Shown piece by piece: positions 1-8,161 of a stretch of 64,000 nucleotides of DNA. Source of the DNA: Tritonibacter scottomollicae. GTDB lineage: Bacteria; Pseudomonadota; Alphaproteobacteria; Rhodobacterales; Rhodobacteraceae. Numbering within the stretch: the stretch's first letter is position 1; every line of letters begins with the position of its first letter. A model generated the notes under the pieces. That model was given only the letters and a program-made list of their open reading frames with translations. It searched no databases and was not told the DNA's origin. Both the position numbers and the translations under genes were made by a program. The DNA is taken from NCBI RefSeq assembly GCF_003003215.1, contig NZ_PVUF01000009.1, positions 62,001-126,000 of the forward strand, in the 5' to 3' direction.

Positions 1-220
1 CCTCCAGCTTCAGAATCGAGGAGAAGAGCTTCACCAGCTCAAACCGGTTTATCGGGGAGCCGAGGTAGTACCAGCTGCCGTCGCGCGCGATCCGCATATC
101 CAGATCACCGCAGAACGGCGGGTTCCACAGATGCACCGGCGGCAATCCGCCCTTGCCAGCCGCCTTTGCGCTTGCTTCAAGGGCATCTGCATTGGGGGTC
201 ACAACTTTTTGTCCACTCAT
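1..220 (-). CDS. DUF1285 domain protein, 3' part outside window
   Basis: The first 73 codons of a gene read leftwards from an ATG at 220 and run off the left edge. The translation starts [20 protein letters not shown] and continues through a segment with [18 protein letters not shown] and [13 protein letters not shown], which are typical of the DUF1285 family of small alphaproteobacterial proteins. The function of that family is not established to my knowledge. The gene is divergent from the MoxR ATPase operon with only 64 bp between the starts, so the two probably share a promoter region. The call rests on the N-terminal third only. Confidence 0.8.
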   Translation of the reverse strand, partial: MSGQKVVTPNADALEASAKAAGKGGLPPVHLWNPPFCGDLDMRIARDGSWYYLGSPINRFELVKLFSSILKLE

Positions 221-284
221 TCGTTTTGCCATTCCATCTGCGCGCGATACACTCAAACCATATAAGCCCACGGGAAGGGAAGTC

Positions 285-1292
285 ATGAGCGAAGCACAGG
301 ATCTTTTGTCCGACATCGAGGCGCTGGAAACCAAGCTGCAGGAGGCACGGACCTCCATCACCCGCCGGTTCATCGGCCAGGAACGGGTGGTGGACCTGAC
401 GCTGGCGACGCTGCTCTGCGGTGGTCACGGGCTGCTGATCGGCCTGCCCGGCCTCGGCAAGACCCGCCTGGTCGAGGCGCTATCGACGGTTATGGGCCTC
501 AATGGCAACCGGGTGCAATTCACGCCCGACCTGATGCCCGCCGATATCCTCGGCTCGGAGGTGCTGGACACCGCCGCCGACGGCACCCGGGCGTTCCGGT
601 TTGTGCAGGGGCCGATCTTCTGCCAGCTGCTGATGGCGGATGAGATCAACCGCGCCTCGCCCCGAACGCAATCGGCGCTTTTGCAGGCGATGCAGGAAAA
701 GACCGTCACCGTTGCTGGTGCGGATCGGGCACTGGAGGCGCCGTTCCACGTGCTGGCCACCCAGAACCCGATCGAACAGGAGGGCACCTATCCGCTGCCC
801 GAAGCACAGCTGGACCGTTTCCTGCTGCAGATCGACGTCCCCTACCCTGACCGCGACACCGAGCGTGATATCCTGCTGGCCACCACCGGCGTCGAGGAAG
901 AAGAGGCGCATCAGGTCTTTACCGCTGCCGAACTGATCGCCGCGCAGACGCTTCTGCGTCGGATGCCCGTCGGTGAATCGGTGGTCGAAGTGATCCTCGA
1001 TCTCGTGCGCGCCTTCCGTCCTGACGAACCTGACGTGACCGCCCGGGTGGCACAGACCGTGGCCTGGGGGCCGGGACCACGCGCCGCGCAGGCGCTGATG
1101 ATGGCGGTCCGGGCGCGGGCGCTGCTGCAAGGGCGGCTGGCGCCCAACGCCGAGGATGTGATCGAGATGGCCCGCCCGGTGCTGAGCCACCGGATGCAAC
1201 TGAACTTTGCCGCACGGGCACGCGGTGACAACCTGGCGGATCTGATCGACGAGACCGCCGCCGCATTGGTCCGGACCGAGGCCGCAGCGTGA
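285..1292 (+). CDS. MoxR-family AAA+ ATPase
   Basis: A 335-residue AAA+ ATPase of the MoxR group, which act as chaperones that activate or insert cofactors into partner proteins, usually ones with von Willebrand A-like folds. The Walker A motif GLPGLGKT lies near residue 53, Walker B LLMADEIN near residue 115, followed by [16 protein letters not shown], which is characteristic of MoxR. The ATG at 285 is preferred to in-frame starts further upstream because a purine-rich GGGAAGGGA lies just before it and the family normally begins about here. It is the first gene of a tightly packed operon with DUF58, BatA/DUF4159 and a large membrane protein, the usual partners of this class. The substrate is unknown. 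Confidence 0.93.
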   Translation: MSEAQDLLSDIEALETKLQEARTSITRRFIGQERVVDLTLATLLCGGHGLLIGLPGLGKTRLVEALSTVMGLNGNRVQFTPDLMPADILGSEVLDTAADGTRAFRFVQGPIFCQLLMADEINRASPRTQSALLQAMQEKTVTVAGADRALEAPFHVLATQNPIEQEGTYPLPEAQLDRFLLQIDVPYPDRDTERDILLATTGVEEEEAHQVFTAAELIAAQTLLRRMPVGESVVEVILDLVRAFRPDEPDVTARVAQTVAWGPGPRAAQALMMAVRARALLQGRLAPNAEDVIEMARPVLSHRMQLNFAARARGDNLADLIDETAAALVRTEAAA

Positions 1293-2197
1293 GCCAGCCC
1301 GCGTCCTCTCGCAACGGCATCGCGGATATCCCCGCTGGACAGCTCCGCACCCGCGCCGAAGAGGCCGCCAGTGTCCTGCCGCCCCTGCTGGTGCAGGCGC
1401 AGCAGCTGGCGGGCGCGGTTTTGTTGGGGGAGCACGGACGCAGGCGCTCGGGCGTCGGTGATGACTTCTGGCAGTATCGCCCGGTGCAGCAGGGCGACAG
1501 TCGCCGCATGATCGACCACCGCCGATCAGCCCGAGGCGATCAGCAATTTGTCCGCGAACGGGAATGGCAAATCGCCCAGACCGTTCACCTCTGGGTCGAT
1601 CAGGGGCAATCCATGCGCTTTGCCTCTGACACAAACTTGCCGCGCAAGATCGACCGGGCGCGCCTGCTGTCATTGGCTGCAGCGGTGCTGATGATCCGTG
1701 GGGGCGAGCGTGTCGGCCTGACCGGCGGGCAGCTACCGCCCCGCCGTGGCAATATGCAAGTCCTGCGCATGGCACAGCATTTCACCGATGATGACGATAC
1801 CCCCTACGCCCCGCCAGAGCACAGGGCGCTGATCCCGCATGCTAGGGCGCTGTTTGTGTCCGATTTCCTCGGCCCGTTTGAGGAGTTGGAGATCGCGCTC
1901 ACCAAAGCTGCGGATCGCGGGCTGCGCGGGGTGCTGTTGCAGGTCCTGGACCCCAGCGAAGAACTGTTCCCCTTTGCCGGGCGCACCCGCTTTGAAGGTC
2001 CGGGCAATGGCGTCACCCATGAAACACTGAAAGCCTCCGCCCTGCGCGACCGCTATCTGGAGCGCCTGGCCGAGCGGCGGGACGCGCTGGAGCGCCTGTG
2101 CCGCGCTGCGGGCTGGACACTGGGGCTGCATCATACCGGGGACAGCGCGCAATCTGGCCTGCTCTGGCTTTATCACGCATTGGAGCGACGCCAATGA
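1289..2197 (+). CDS. DUF58 domain protein
   Basis: A 302-residue DUF58 protein, the standard companion of MoxR ATPases and thought to have a vWA-like fold. The DUF58 signature is visible near residues 45-90: GRRRSGVGDDFWQYRPVQQG then DSRRMIDHRRSA, followed by a vWA-like strand with VHLWVDQGQSM. There is no transmembrane helix, so the protein is probably cytoplasmic or peripheral. The GTG start at 1289 overlaps the stop of the ATPase gene, so translation is likely coupled. DUF58 proteins are presumed targets or adaptors of the ATPase, but no biochemical activity can be read from the sequence. Confidence 0.9.
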   Translation: MSQPASSRNGIADIPAGQLRTRAEEAASVLPPLLVQAQQLAGAVLLGEHGRRRSGVGDDFWQYRPVQQGDSRRMIDHRRSARGDQQFVREREWQIAQTVHLWVDQGQSMRFASDTNLPRKIDRARLLSLAAAVLMIRGGERVGLTGGQLPPRRGNMQVLRMAQHFTDDDDTPYAPPEHRALIPHARALFVSDFLGPFEELEIALTKAADRGLRGVLLQVLDPSEELFPFAGRTRFEGPGNGVTHETLKASALRDRYLERLAERRDALERLCRAAGWTLGLHHTGDSAQSGLLWLYHALERRQ

Positions 2198-4956
2198 CCA
2201 TGATCGCCGGCATAGGTTTTGCCAGTCCCTGGTTGCTGCTGGGGCTGTTGGTGCTGCCAATCCTGTGGCTGCTGCTGCGCGCCATCCCGCCCGCGCCAAA
2301 GCGGCAGCCGTTCCCTGCGGTGACGCTGCTTCTGGGGTTGAAGGATGACGAAAGCCTGTCGGATCGCACACCGTGGTGGCTGTTGCTCCTGCGCATGCTG
2401 GCGGTTGCGGCGGCGATCATTGGCCTCTCTGGTCCGGTCCTGAACCCGGTACAGGAACACGGCGGCTCCGGCCCCCTGCTGATCGTGATGGACTCGGGCT
2501 GGGGCGGAGCGCCAAATTGGGAGCAGAACCGCGCTCAGATCGAAGCGGAGCTCTCCGAAGCCGGGCGGGCGGGGCGCCCCGTCGCCATGCTGCGTCTCAC
2601 CGCACCGGAACCGTTGCAATTCCTCGCTGCCGCGCAATGGACCCGGCAGCTGGCAGGGATGACACCCGCGCCATGGGTCGCCGCCCCTGCTCAGGTGGCC
2701 ACGGCCCTCGACGTGATTTCCGAGACCGATGGCGGTTTCGACACGCTCTGGCTCAGCGATGGGGTGGAAATGCAGGGCCGCAGCGATCTGGTCACCGCGC
2801 TGGCCGAACGTGGCGAAATTGATGTCTACGAAAGCGGCGCGCCGGTGATCGGCCTGCTGCCTGCCACATATGAAGATGGCCTGATCGTGCTCCACGCCGC
2901 GCGCAGCACGGCCGGTCTGGCGCAAGAGGCCACGGTGCAGGCGCTTGGCCCCGACCCCAGCGGCACCGAACGCGCACTGGCCTCGGCTACGTTGGAGTTC
3001 GACGCGGCAGCGCATCATACCGAGGCGCAGCTGGCACTGCCGATGGAGCTGCGCGCCCGCATCAGCCGCTTTGAAATCCTCAACACCCGCTCTGCCGGGG
3101 CAGTTTCGCTGACCGATGATCGGCTGCGGCGACGCGAGGTTGCGCTGATCTCGGCCCAGAGCAGCGACGAGGGTCTCGCACTGCTGTCCCCTCTGCATTA
3201 TCTGCGTCAGGCGCTGGAGCCGACGGCGGAGCTGCTGGAAGGGGCGCTGTCGGACCTGCTGCCCGCCAACCCGGATGTGGTGGTGCTGGCCGATGTGGCC
3301 CGACTGGCCCCGGCACAGGAAAAAGCACTGATCGACTGGGTGGATCAGGGCGGGCTGCTGCTGCGCTTTGCCGGGCCACGTCTGGCCGCCAGCGACACCG
3401 CCCGCGACACCGAGGAGCCGCTGATGCCGGTGCGCCTGCGCATCGGCGGACGTAGCATCGGCGGCGCCATGAGCTGGGGCGAACCCAAGGCGCTGGCCCC
3501 CTTTGGCGAGGGCTCGCCCTTTTACGGGCTGGAGATCCCGCAGGAGGTCACGATCAGCTCGCAGGTGATGGCGCAGCCGGACCCCGAACTGGCCAGCCGT
3601 GTGGTGGCCGAGCTGAGTGACGGCACGCCACTGGTCACCCGCAAGCCGCTGGGTCAGGGGCAGGTCATCCTGTTCCATGTCACGGCCAATGCGGAATGGA
3701 GCACCCTGCCGCTGTCGGGCCTGTTCGTCGAGATGCTGGAACGGCTCGCAGTCTCCTCCGCCGCCAAACCTCCGGTGGCCGATGATCTGGAGGGCACCAC
3801 CTGGCAGGCCGCCGAGGTTCTTGATGGCTTTGGCCGCCTGACGGACGCCGACACGCTGGCCGGGGTCGCCGGGCCGGATCTGGTCGAGGCGCCCTCTGGT
3901 CCCGAGCTGCAACCGGGGCTTTATACCAGCGGCAGCCGTGCCTATGCCCGCAACGTCCTGCGGGAGGGCGATGATGTGCTGCCCACATCCTGGCCCGCGT
4001 CGGTGCCGGTGATGACTTATGAGGGGGCAGATGAACGGCCGCTTGGCGGTCTGCTGTTAGGTGCGGCGCTGGTGATGCTGGCCCTGGATATTGCCGCAGC
4101 GTTGCTGGTGTCCGGCCTCTGGTCACCCGCCCGTACGGCGGCAATCTTCCTGATGAGTGGTCTCATGCTTGGGGTGCCGCAGGAGATGCTGGCCCAATCG
4201 GTCACCACCCCGACCGACCTTACCGCTGAGCTGACTTTGGCACATGTTCTGACCGGCGATGCCAAGACCGACCGCATTACCTCCGAGGGGCTACAGGGGC
4301 TGAGCAACGTTCTGACCCTCCGCACGTCGATCGAGCCTGCACCGCCTTACGGCGTTGATCTGGAGACGGATGAGCTGGCGTTCTTTCCCTTCCTCTACTG
4401 GCCGGTGACGGAAGGCCAGCCGCTGCCCTCCTCCGATGCCTATGCCAAGCTCAACGCCTATCTGCGCACCGGCGGCATGATCCTCTTTGACACCCGCGAT
4501 GCGGATCTGGCGCAGGCCGGAGCCACCAGCAACGCTGCGCGGCGACTACAGCAACTGGCGCTGCCGCTGGACATCCCGCCACTGGAGCCATTGCCCGCCG
4601 ACCACGTGCTGACCCGGGCCTTCTATCTGCTACAGGATTTTCCTGGTCGTCATCCGCGTGGTCAGATCTGGGTCGAGGCCGCGCCCGAGGATGCCGAACA
4701 GGTCGAGGGGCTGCCGTTTCGCAACCTCAACGACGGGGTGACACCGGTGGTCATCGGCGGCAACGACTGGGCCGCGGCCTGGGCGGTGGATCAAGACAAC
4801 GCCCCCCTTTACCCGGTCGGACGCGGCTTTGCCGGCGAACGGCAGCGGGAACTGGCACGGCGCTTTGGCGTCAACCTGCTGATGCATGTGCTGACCGGCA
4901 ACTACAAATCCGACCAGGTGCATGTGCCGGCACTGCTTGATCGATTAGGGCAATAG
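2194..4956 (+). CDS. BatA/DUF4159 domain membrane protein
   Basis: A 920-residue membrane protein. The N terminus (residues about 1-85) has two hydrophobic segments around the conserved ASPWLLLGLLVLPILWLLL and matches the N-terminal domain of aerotolerance (BatA-type) proteins. The middle is a vWA-like and glutamine-amidotransferase-like periplasmic region. Two further hydrophobic segments lie near residues 615-660. The C-terminal third is a DUF4159 domain (ELAFFPFLYWPVTEG, then LRTGGMILFDTRDADL). The ATG at 2194 forms an ATGA overlap with the DUF58 stop and is preferred to in-frame upstream starts. MoxR-DUF58-DUF4159 sets are common in Rhodobacterales and are linked to envelope stress or maturation, but the job is not established here. 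Confidence 0.9.
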   Translation: MTMIAGIGFASPWLLLGLLVLPILWLLLRAIPPAPKRQPFPAVTLLLGLKDDESLSDRTPWWLLLLRMLAVAAAIIGLSGPVLNPVQEHGGSGPLLIVMDSGWGGAPNWEQNRAQIEAELSEAGRAGRPVAMLRLTAPEPLQFLAAAQWTRQLAGMTPAPWVAAPAQVATALDVISETDGGFDTLWLSDGVEMQGRSDLVTALAERGEIDVYESGAPVIGLLPATYEDGLIVLHAARSTAGLAQEATVQALGPDPSGTERALASATLEFDAAAHHTEAQLALPMELRARISRFEILNTRSAGAVSLTDDRLRRREVALISAQSSDEGLALLSPLHYLRQALEPTAELLEGALSDLLPANPDVVVLADVARLAPAQEKALIDWVDQGGLLLRFAGPRLAASDTARDTEEPLMPVRLRIGGRSIGGAMSWGEPKALAPFGEGSPFYGLEIPQEVTISSQVMAQPDPELASRVVAELSDGTPLVTRKPLGQGQVILFHVTANAEWSTLPLSGLFVEMLERLAVSSAAKPPVADDLEGTTWQAAEVLDGFGRLTDADTLAGVAGPDLVEAPSGPELQPGLYTSGSRAYARNVLREGDDVLPTSWPASVPVMTYEGADERPLGGLLLGAALVMLALDIAAALLVSGLWSPARTAAIFLMSGLMLGVPQEMLAQSVTTPTDLTAELTLAHVLTGDAKTDRITSEGLQGLSNVLTLRTSIEPAPPYGVDLETDELAFFPFLYWPVTEGQPLPSSDAYAKLNAYLRTGGMILFDTRDADLAQAGATSNAARRLQQLALPLDIPPLEPLPADHVLTRAFYLLQDFPGRHPRGQIWVEAAPEDAEQVEGLPFRNLNDGVTPVVIGGNDWAAAWAVDQDNAPLYPVGRGFAGERQRELARRFGVNLLMHVLTGNYKSDQVHVPALLDRLGQ

Positions 4957-5001
4957 CGCCATGGCCACCCTCCAATTCGCGCCGCAAGGAGCCCATCCGC
5001 A

Positions 5002-7044
5002 ATGACGCAATCCATCCTCTTCGACCCGCTGGTGCCCTGGCTGGTGCTAGCCGGTCTGGCCGGGCTGAGCACGCTGGCGCTGGGGCTGGCAATCTGGCGG
5101 CGGCTTTCAGGCTGGGCGCTGCGCGCGGGCGCAGCACTTGTGCTGCTGGTCGCGCTGGCTGGCCCGGTGATGCAGGTCGAGGACCGCAGCCCGCTCAGTG
5201 ATATCGTCATCGTCGCTGAGGACCGCACCGCCAGCCAGCACCTGTCCGACCGCCCCGACCAGATGACGGTTGCGCGCGCCGAACTGGAAGCCGCACTGGC
5301 CGGGCGCGCCAACACCGAGGTGCGCTGGATCACCGTGGAGGACAGCCCAGACGATGGCGGCACCCAGCTGATGGACGCGCTAACCCGAGCCCTGGCCGAT
5401 GAGCCGCGCGCCCGGGTGGCCGGGCTGATCGCGCTGTCCGACGGGCAAGTGCACGACATGGCCCGCGCGCCTGACCTGCCCGCACCGCTGCATCTGTTGA
5501 TGACGGGCCGCTCGGACGACTGGGACCGCCGCCTGATCGTCAAGAACGCGCCCTCCTTCGGCATCATCGGCGAACCGATCACCCTGTCACTCCGGGTCGA
5601 GGATCAGGGCGCTGTGCCCGATGATGCGCGGCTGACGGAGTTGCAGATCTCCATCGATGGTGGCGAGGCGCAGACTTTCCGCCTGCCGGTGGGGGTCGAT
5701 TTCGACCTGCCGCTGACCCTGCCCCATGGCGGCCGCAACGTGGTGGAGTTCCGCGTCCCCGAGGCCGAGGGCGAGCTGACCGCCCGCAACAACGCCGCGT
5801 TGTTGCAGATCAACGGCGTGCGGGACCGGCTGCGGGTACTGCTGGTTTCCGGCGCGCCGCATCCGGGCGGGCGCACCTGGCGCAACCTGCTGAAATCCGA
5901 CAGCGCCGTCGATCTGGTGCATTTCACCATCCTGCGCCCGCCGGAAAAACAGGATGGTGTGCCGGTGGACGAGCTGTCGCTGATCGCCTTCCCAACCCGC
6001 GAACTGTTCCTGGAGAAGATCGAGGATTTCGATCTCATCATCTTTGACCGCTACAAGCGGCGCGGCATCCTGCCCTCAGCCTATCTCGAGAATGTGGCCA
6101 ACTACGTGCGCCGCGGTGGAGCGGTGCTGGTGGCGGCGGGGCCGGATTTCGCCAGCGCCGACAGTATTTTTCGCACACCTCTCGCGGAGGTTCTGCCTGC
6201 CAGCCCCTCGGCCCGCGTACTGGAAGAGCCCTATCGCCCCACCATCAGCGAGACCGGCCTGCAGCATCCGGTCACCGCAGAGCTGACCGGCGCCGAGGAC
6301 TGGGGGCGCTGGATGCGGCAGGTGGAGCTGGAAACTACCGGCGGCACCACCCTGATGCGCGGCATCGGCGAGCGCCCCCTGCTGACGCTGGACCGGGTGG
6401 AGGAGGGCCGTGTCGCGCTACTGGCCTCGGACCACGCCTGGCTGTGGAGTCGCGGATATGAGGGCGGCGGTCCGCAGCTGGAACTGCTGCGCCGTCTCGC
6501 CCATTGGATGATGAAGGAGCCGGAGCTGGAAGAAGAGGTGCTCACCGCCGAGGCCACCGGCCAGCGCATGCGAATCCAGCGGCGCACGCTTGGGGAAACC
6601 GTCGGCCCGGTGACGGTGACCGCCCCGGACGGCAGCACCTCGCAGGTTCGCTTGCGCGAGGCACGTCCCGGTCTCTGGGAGGGGCGCTATGAAAGTGATC
6701 AGATCGGCCTCTACCATCTGGCGGAGGGCGATGAGCGTGCGGTGATCGGTCTCGGCCCTGCCGCGCCCCGGGAGTTCGAACAGACCATCGCCACCGCCGC
6801 TGTGATGTCGCCCTTGGTGCGCAGCCTGCGCGGCGGTGCTGTGGCGCTGGAGGATGGGCTGCCATCGTTGCGCAACATCCGGGAGGGGCGGCCTGCTGCG
6901 GGGCGTGGCTGGGTTGGTCTGGTGCCGCGTGGCGCCTATGAGACCACCGCCGTGACCCAGTCGCCGCTGTTGCCCGCGTGGCTGTTGGTGCTGCTGGCCG
7001 CGTCACTGCTGATCGGCGCCTGGCTGCGCGAAGGGCGCAGCTGA
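5002..7044 (+). CDS. Large membrane protein of the MoxR operon (vWA / class I amidotransferase-like)
   Basis: A 680-residue protein with two hydrophobic helices at the N terminus (residues about 10-55), a long soluble central region and one C-terminal helix (LLPAWLLVLLAASLLIGAWL) ending a few residues before the stop. The central part resembles the amidotransferase-like domain seen in DUF4159-associated membrane proteins, for example DLIIFDRYKRRGILP and YVRRGGAVLVAAGPDF. A Shine-Dalgarno AAGGAG lies 10 bases upstream of the ATG. It follows the DUF4159 gene by 45 bp and closes the operon. The topology suggests a large periplasmic domain anchored at both ends. No catalytic residues could be assigned. 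Confidence 0.85.
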   Translation: MTQSILFDPLVPWLVLAGLAGLSTLALGLAIWRRLSGWALRAGAALVLLVALAGPVMQVEDRSPLSDIVIVAEDRTASQHLSDRPDQMTVARAELEAALAGRANTEVRWITVEDSPDDGGTQLMDALTRALADEPRARVAGLIALSDGQVHDMARAPDLPAPLHLLMTGRSDDWDRRLIVKNAPSFGIIGEPITLSLRVEDQGAVPDDARLTELQISIDGGEAQTFRLPVGVDFDLPLTLPHGGRNVVEFRVPEAEGELTARNNAALLQINGVRDRLRVLLVSGAPHPGGRTWRNLLKSDSAVDLVHFTILRPPEKQDGVPVDELSLIAFPTRELFLEKIEDFDLIIFDRYKRRGILPSAYLENVANYVRRGGAVLVAAGPDFASADSIFRTPLAEVLPASPSARVLEEPYRPTISETGLQHPVTAELTGAEDWGRWMRQVELETTGGTTLMRGIGERPLLTLDRVEEGRVALLASDHAWLWSRGYEGGGPQLELLRRLAHWMMKEPELEEEVLTAEATGQRMRIQRRTLGETVGPVTVTAPDGSTSQVRLREARPGLWEGRYESDQIGLYHLAEGDERAVIGLGPAAPREFEQTIATAAVMSPLVRSLRGGAVALEDGLPSLRNIREGRPAAGRGWVGLVPRGAYETTAVTQSPLLPAWLLVLLAASLLIGAWLREGRS

Positions 7045-7154
7045 CATAACTCATGGGTCGCTTACGGACCTGAGCCCTGAGTCGCGCGGCGTTGGAGCAG
7101 CAGCAACCTACGCCAGCGCTTGTGGCCTGAGGCATTTTTCACGCAGTGGGCCAA

Positions 7155-7205
7155 GCGCCGCGCCTTTGGCGCGGCGCGGGTCGCATCGGGCAAAGCCCGA
7201 TGCGA
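7155..7205. repeat. Two adjacent perfect hairpins in the 7045-7268 gap
   Basis: The 224-bp gap between convergent genes holds two back-to-back perfect inverted repeats. The first is GCGCCGCGCC, loop TTT, GGCGCGGCGC (7155-7177). The second is TCGCATCGGGC, loop AAA, GCCCGATGCGA (7181-7205). Neither is followed by a T-run on either strand, so they are not classical intrinsic terminators, although they could stall polymerase or protect 3' ends between convergent operons. The paired tight hairpins look like a REP-type palindromic unit. I see nothing else in this gap. Confidence 0.6.
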
Positions 7206-7268
7206 AACCCTTCACTCCTCAGATGTTCTTGCAAACCACCGCGGGCAGGTGGGCTTGGACAATGTCCC

Positions 7269-8135
7269 TCAAGACGACGGCCCAAACAGCACCGACACCT
7301 CCGGGCTTCCCGGCAGGCCCTCGTAGCTCACCGTCGCACCGCCCTTGAGGCTGCCCGGTGGCACCAACGGTCCGAAAGAGCCCACCGAGACCAAATCTCC
7401 CGCCTTGAAGGTCACGCCAACCGCGTGCAGCCAGAGGATCGTCTCCGCCGGATGCCCCAGAACGGAGGTTCCAGGCGCGGAGAGCACGACTTCGCCCGCG
7501 CCATCGCGCAGCTGCACCTGCATCTCGGCCAGCGCCTTGGTCATTGCCGCGGCGTCCGCCACCGGGATCGCTGCGCCCAGAACCCCGTGTCGCGCGCCCA
7601 CCCCCATTGCGGTGATCGTTTCAGGCGTCATCGGCTGGCTTTGGTCCACCGCAAGATCCGGCAGTTCGATGAAGGGGCGGATGCTGGAAATGTTCTGCAT
7701 CACTTCCTCGCGCGTGGTGGCGGAATTGACGGCGGAATCGCCGATCTCCAGCACCAGATCCGCCTCCACCATCGGCACCGCGCCCCAGGGCACGTCGAGC
7801 GTCGCGCCACTCTCAAGCATCATGTCACGATAAAGCACGCCGCGCACCGGCGCACTGGCGCCAAACCGCTCCTGCGCCGGGGTGCTGGTCAGCCCTGCCT
7901 TGTAGCCGATCACCGGACCCAGATGCGCAGCCAAGGCATCGCTCAGACGGGCTTGGGTGCAAAGTGCATCCACCATCGTGCCGCCCTGCCCCAGTGCTTC
8001 GGTTGGACGATGATCCATGTAATCTGCCACAAACCGCGCCACCTCCTCGTCGCTGGCGCAATCGGCGGCAGCGCTGCCCGCCCCGATCACCCCCGCCGCG
8101 ATCAGCGCCCAAATCCAGTGTCCTACCTGCTGCAT
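7269..8135 (-). CDS. Exported 2-keto-4-pentenoate hydratase / fumarylacetoacetase-fold protein
   Basis: A 288-residue protein whose body matches the 2-keto-4-pentenoate hydratase / fumarylacetoacetase family. It has IGYKAGLTS, with the conserved lysine region of hydratases; VEADLVLEIGD at the site of the family's E-x-E metal ligands, with Asp at the second position; and IRPFIELPD carrying the usual third Glu. Unusually it begins with a clear Sec signal peptide (MQQVGHWIWALIAAGVIGAG, then SAAADCAS), so the enzyme should act in the periplasm, whereas the family is normally cytosolic in aromatic catabolism. A Shine-Dalgarno GAGGAGG lies about 9 bases before the ATG. It follows pbpC by 26 bp on the same strand and is probably its operon partner. 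The substrate is unknown. Confidence 0.85.
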   Translation of the reverse strand: MQQVGHWIWALIAAGVIGAGSAAADCASDEEVARFVADYMDHRPTEALGQGGTMVDALCTQARLSDALAAHLGPVIGYKAGLTSTPAQERFGASAPVRGVLYRDMMLESGATLDVPWGAVPMVEADLVLEIGDSAVNSATTREEVMQNISSIRPFIELPDLAVDQSQPMTPETITAMGVGARHGVLGAAIPVADAAAMTKALAEMQVQLRDGAGEVVLSAPGTSVLGHPAETILWLHAVGVTFKAGDLVSVGSFGPLVPPGSLKGGATVSYEGLPGSPEVSVLFGPSS

Positions 8136-8161
8136 TCCGCTCGCCTCCTCTTTCGCTCGCG

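Noticed and set aside
5002-7044. A frameshift or fusion between the DUF4159 gene and the next membrane-protein gene
   Set aside because: The 45-bp gap contains a stop, a clear AAGGAG ribosome site and a fresh membrane anchor, so they are two normal genes.
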